DNA of 18,700 bases from contig CAAEDC010000042.1 of NCBI GenBank assembly GCA_900754495.1, positions 1-18,700 on the forward strand. The letters are read 5' to 3'. The stretch's first letter is position 1. Every line of letters begins with the position of its first letter. Under the pieces are notes generated by a model. The model was not told where the DNA came from and did no database searches. It saw nothing but the letters and a program-made list of their open reading frames with translations. The DNA comes from Eggerthellaceae bacterium. Its GTDB lineage: Bacteria; Actinomycetota; Coriobacteriia; Coriobacteriales; Eggerthellaceae. A program made the translations under genes and the position numbers. Positions 15,919-18,700 of this stretch are shown piece after piece.

Positions 15919-18321
15919 ATGAAGACGCTTCCCGCTTCCGATGACCGACGGACCGTCCGACCGCGCCTCCTTCCGCGCCGAGTGGCGGGCATCTTCGCCC
16001 GCGTCGCCTGCGCCGGGGCGTTGACGGTGGGGCTCATGCCGCTGCCGGCATTCGCAACCGGGGAGGCGGCGGGCGACGGCACGGCCGACCTTTCGAAGAG
16101 CGGCATCGTCGAGCAGTTTCGCTCGATCGCGACCGAGGGCGCTGCCCGCTATATCGCCACGGGCGATCCCTCGCAGCTCGCCGGGGCCTCCGATGATGCC
16201 GCTGCCGGAGCGCGCGCCGCCAACGCCGCGCTCTCGGACGACGGCCTGCCCGAAAGCTTCGATCTGCGCGATCGGGGCGTCGTGACTCCCGTGAAGCTGC
16301 AGAACCCCTGGGGCACGTGCTGGGGTTTCGCGTCCATCGCCGCGTCGGAGACGAGCATCTTAAGCGAGCTGGGCACCACGTACGACCAGATGCCCCTCGA
16401 CCTGTCGGAGCGCCACCTCGCCTGGTTCGCCCTCACCCCGCGCCCCGAAAACGAGTTCGACCCGCAGGCGGGCGAGGGCCTTATCGCCACGGACAACGAG
16501 GGCGACAACCGCATGAAAACCGGAGGCATGCCGTTGATGGCGACCATGCTGTTCTCGTCCGGCATCGGCCCCGCCCTGGAAAGCGAGGTCCCCTATCGCA
16601 ACGATGCGGGCCTCATCGACGAGGACGGCGACGGGCATTGGAGCTGGTCGCAGGACGGCGGTTGGGGCGTGTCCGAGGATCTGCGCTCCATCCAGGCCTA
16701 CGAGCTGGAGGAAAGCGTCATCCTGCCCCAGCTCGGTTCGATGGAGTACGAAGGGGAGATCGACCTGAGCGATCCGAGCAGCTTCGATCCCTCGAAAAAC
16801 AAATACCAGCCCAACTATGAGGCCTGGACGCTGGTGAAGCAGGAGCTCATGGCCGGCCGTGCCGTGACGGTGGGGTTCCATGCCGACACGTCGATGCCCG
16901 GGCAGGGCGAGATCGGGGAATACCTCGACACGGACACCTGGGCGCACTACACCTCCGAATCGGCGGCGCTCAACCACGCCGTCACCGTGGTGGGCTGGGA
17001 TGACGCGTATTCCAAGGAGAACTTCCTGGAGGGCAAGCAGCCGCCCGCTGACGGCGCGTGGCTTGTGAAGAACAGCTGGGGCGCCGGCAGCGAGGACTCT
17101 CCGAACTGGGGTGACTGGGGCATCGACGAGGATGGCGACGGCGTGGGGGACGGCTATTTCTGGCTGTCGTACTACGATATGAGCCTGGTTCACACTCCCG
17201 AGACGTTCGACTTCAACGTGGAGGAGCCCGGAGCGACGTACTGCCACATCGCCCAGTACGACTTCATGCCGACCGTCCAGATCTCGACGACCGAATCCGA
17301 TGCTCCCGCGCGCATGGCTAACGTGTTCGTCGCGGAGGAGCCCCAGATGCTGCGCGCGCTGTCGGCGAACACGTCGCAAAGGAACGTGGAGGTCTCGTTC
17401 AGCGTGTACCTGCTGGACGATGGCGACCTGCCCGAGGGAGGGGAGCTGGTCGCCACCTGTAAGCGGACCTTCGAGGACGCGGGCTATCACCGCGTCGAGC
17501 TCGACGAGCCGGTGCTGTTCGACGGCGGTCAGCGCTATTCGGTGGTGGTGGAGCAGAAAGCCCCCGATGGCACCTGGCGCGTCACCGCCAACACCGCCGC
17601 CAACAAAGAGGGCGCCGAGTACATCAGCCAGTGGAACGGCGGCTCGCCCTACTACGTGAACGGCGTGGTCAACCGGGGCGAGAGCTATCTGTACGACGAG
17701 GCGGCGGGCGGGTGGAGCGATTGGCGCGACGTGCTGGATGCCCTGGCGGCCGATCCCGGGCAGGCGCTCAACGCCCTGCTGTTCGACTACGACAACTTCT
17801 CGATCAAGGCGTACTCCGACCCCGTCATGGCGGCGGATGCCGATCTCGCCGGGCTGCGCGAGGCGCTCGAGGAGGGGCAGGCGCTGCTGGCGTCGGCGGA
17901 GCAAAGTGTCGACGGCTCGGACGTGGACAAGGATGCTTTCTGGGTGCCGGAGACGGAATACCTGCTGCTGGAGGGCGCCGTCGCGGGGGCGCGGGATGCG
18001 TTGGCGCTCGAGGAGCCGACGCTCGGCGAGATCGACCTTGCGCGCGAGTCGCTCGAGATGGCGATGGAGATGTTCGCGACGGTGAAGAAGCCGGGCTTGA
18101 AGGAACAGGGCGAGCAGAAGCCTCCCGCCGGCACCGAGACCGAGGATGGCGGCGCCGGTGAAGACGATGGTTCGGACGATGCTGCCGACGATGTCGCCGC
18201 TCCGCTCGCGGGCACGGGCGATGGGAGCGGCGGCGCGCTCGTCGGGCTTGCCGCTATCGCAGCGGGCGGCGCGTCTGCCGCTGCCGTCGCTCGCCGTAAG
18301 CGGCGCATGCCGCAGCGATAG
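15919..18321 (+). CDS. Secreted C1 (papain-like) cysteine peptidase with LAGTG sortase anchor
   Basis: An 800-residue surface protease. Order: signal peptide with basic start, hydrophobic core 23-45 and cleavage near AFA-TG (45-48); a propeptide-like stretch (50-110); and a papain-fold domain (111-425) with oxyanion Gln128, nucleophile Cys134 (GTCWGF), His353 (LNHAVTVVGW) and Asn385 (WLVKNSWG). A lectin-like/beta-sandwich domain (about 435-635) of the kind that follows C1 domains in Gram-positive surface proteases comes next. An alpha-helical FIVAR-like segment (about 640-730), an acidic spacer, and LAGTGD (763-768), TM and a RRKRR tail end the protein. Two Asp-rich loops, DEDGDGH (234-240) and DEDGDGV (403-409), look like calcium sites. 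The wall anchor fits the LAxTG type used by high-GC Actinobacteria. AAAGGA lies 7 nt before the ATG. The frame is open far upstream but only antisense to the lysozyme gene. Its 3' end overlaps the convergent gene. Confidence 0.93.
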   Translation: MKTLPASDDRRTVRPRLLPRRVAGIFARVACAGALTVGLMPLPAFATGEAAGDGTADLSKSGIVEQFRSIATEGAARYIATGDPSQLAGASDDAAAGARAANAALSDDGLPESFDLRDRGVVTPVKLQNPWGTCWGFASIAASETSILSELGTTYDQMPLDLSERHLAWFALTPRPENEFDPQAGEGLIATDNEGDNRMKTGGMPLMATMLFSSGIGPALESEVPYRNDAGLIDEDGDGHWSWSQDGGWGVSEDLRSIQAYELEESVILPQLGSMEYEGEIDLSDPSSFDPSKNKYQPNYEAWTLVKQELMAGRAVTVGFHADTSMPGQGEIGEYLDTDTWAHYTSESAALNHAVTVVGWDDAYSKENFLEGKQPPADGAWLVKNSWGAGSEDSPNWGDWGIDEDGDGVGDGYFWLSYYDMSLVHTPETFDFNVEEPGATYCHIAQYDFMPTVQISTTESDAPARMANVFVAEEPQMLRALSANTSQRNVEVSFSVYLLDDGDLPEGGELVATCKRTFEDAGYHRVELDEPVLFDGGQRYSVVVEQKAPDGTWRVTANTAANKEGAEYISQWNGGSPYYVNGVVNRGESYLYDEAAGGWSDWRDVLDALAADPGQALNALLFDYDNFSIKAYSDPVMAADADLAGLREALEEGQALLASAEQSVDGSDVDKDAFWVPETEYLLLEGAVAGARDALALEEPTLGEIDLARESLEMAMEMFATVKKPGLKEQGEQKPPAGTETEDGGAGEDDGSDDAADDVAAPLAGTGDGSGGALVGLAAIAAGGASAAAVARRKRRMPQR

Positions 18322-18700
18322 CGCCTGACGCGGCGGTCGCGCCGACGATCAGCCAGAGCGCGGATCCGTCGCCGGTGGAGGCGAGCTTGTCGAGCGTCGC
18401 GGGCGTCTGCGGCGCCGTCGGGTCGGTCGCGCTCTCGGTGATGAGCGCGGAGGTCCAGGTGAGGACCCCGTCGGAGCGGGAAAGCGACACGGTCTGGGAG
18501 CCGGAGACCCCCTCGGGCACCTTGACGCGGACGATGCCGGGCTCGGTGGCGGTGTCGGCCGTCCAGGAGACGACTTCGGCATCCGCGCCGCCCACCTGCA
18601 CCGCTCCGGCGCCCTCGAGGAACCATCCCTCAAGGCTCAGCACGCCGTCTTCGAAGGAGGCCGACGTGAGCACCGGGCCGGGGCCGCTCGCCGCGCGCGC
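18254..18700 (-). CDS. C-terminal part of a sortase-anchored surface protein (5' end outside the window)
   Basis: Partial. The frame is open from the right edge to a TAG at 18256-18254, with no true start inside; the first in-window GTG (18673) has codons open before it. What is visible is a Ser/Thr/Val-rich beta-type segment (LEGWFLEGAGAVQVGGADAE and following), a Pro/Thr linker, then the wall-sorting signal LASTGD (nt 18385-18368), a hydrophobic helix, and an Arg-rich tail (ERRQRQTRRPLR). It is therefore expected to be secreted and linked to peptidoglycan by the same sortase class as the neighbouring C1 peptidase (LAGTGD). The rest of its function cannot be told. Its last 68 nt overlap the peptidase gene tail-to-tail, and there is no terminator between them. 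Confidence 0.82.
   Translation of the reverse strand, partial: ARAASGPGPVLTSASFEDGVLSLEGWFLEGAGAVQVGGADAEVVSWTADTATEPGIVRVKVPEGVSGSQTVSLSRSDGVLTWTSALITESATDPTAPQTPATLDKLASTGDGSALWLIVGATAASGAIAAACAAYGERRQRQTRRPLR

Overview
This 18.7 kb window comes from a high-GC Gram-positive bacterium, most likely a member of the Actinobacteria class Coriobacteriia (Eggerthellaceae or a relative). That placement is inferred from the high GC content, a four-domain ribosomal protein S1, a PerR-type Fur regulator, and two surface proteins ending in LAxTG-type sortase signals. No rRNA, tRNA, CRISPR array, integrase or transposase gene was found. The left two thirds is mainly housekeeping; the right third is cell-envelope and accessory.

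Layout. Positions 1-205 hold a dense set of nested and mutually exclusive inverted repeats, followed by a P-II signalling protein lacking the usual modifiable Tyr51 (206-544) and a small TSCPD-domain protein (598-846). Next come a hairpin, a promoter overlapped by a Per-box-like site, and a PerR-like metalloregulator (971-1390). rpsA (1743-2972) follows a leader of about 150 nt and has a TTG start and a strong terminator. Positions 3038-3458 are gene-free and hold a 199-bp element bounded by 23-bp inverted ends. A long OatA-like membrane O-acyltransferase with an SGNH domain runs leftward (3492-5804).

Divergent from it is the tightly packed set ackA-mnmA-coaE (6107-9033). It ends at a terminator and is followed by ansA-uvrB (9155-12322). 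These cover acetate/ATP metabolism, tRNA wobble thiolation, CoA synthesis, asparagine use and excision repair; tight packing rather than a shared pathway links them.

From 12469 to 15576 three genes run leftward: an unidentified 4-TM protein, an MFS exporter, and a membrane-anchored GH25 lysozyme that may be translated from a leaderless mRNA. Facing away is an 800-residue secreted papain-like (C1) peptidase with an LAGTG wall anchor (15919-18321). It converges on, and overlaps by 68 bp, the end of a second anchored protein with an LASTG signal that runs off the right edge.

Many promoters here look like extended -10 elements (TGnTATACT or close) without a clear -35. The most notable items are the two palindromic intergenic elements, the P-II site change, the altered acetate kinase motif, and the convergent overlap of two sortase-substrate genes. 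I did not find a clearly new multi-gene system.
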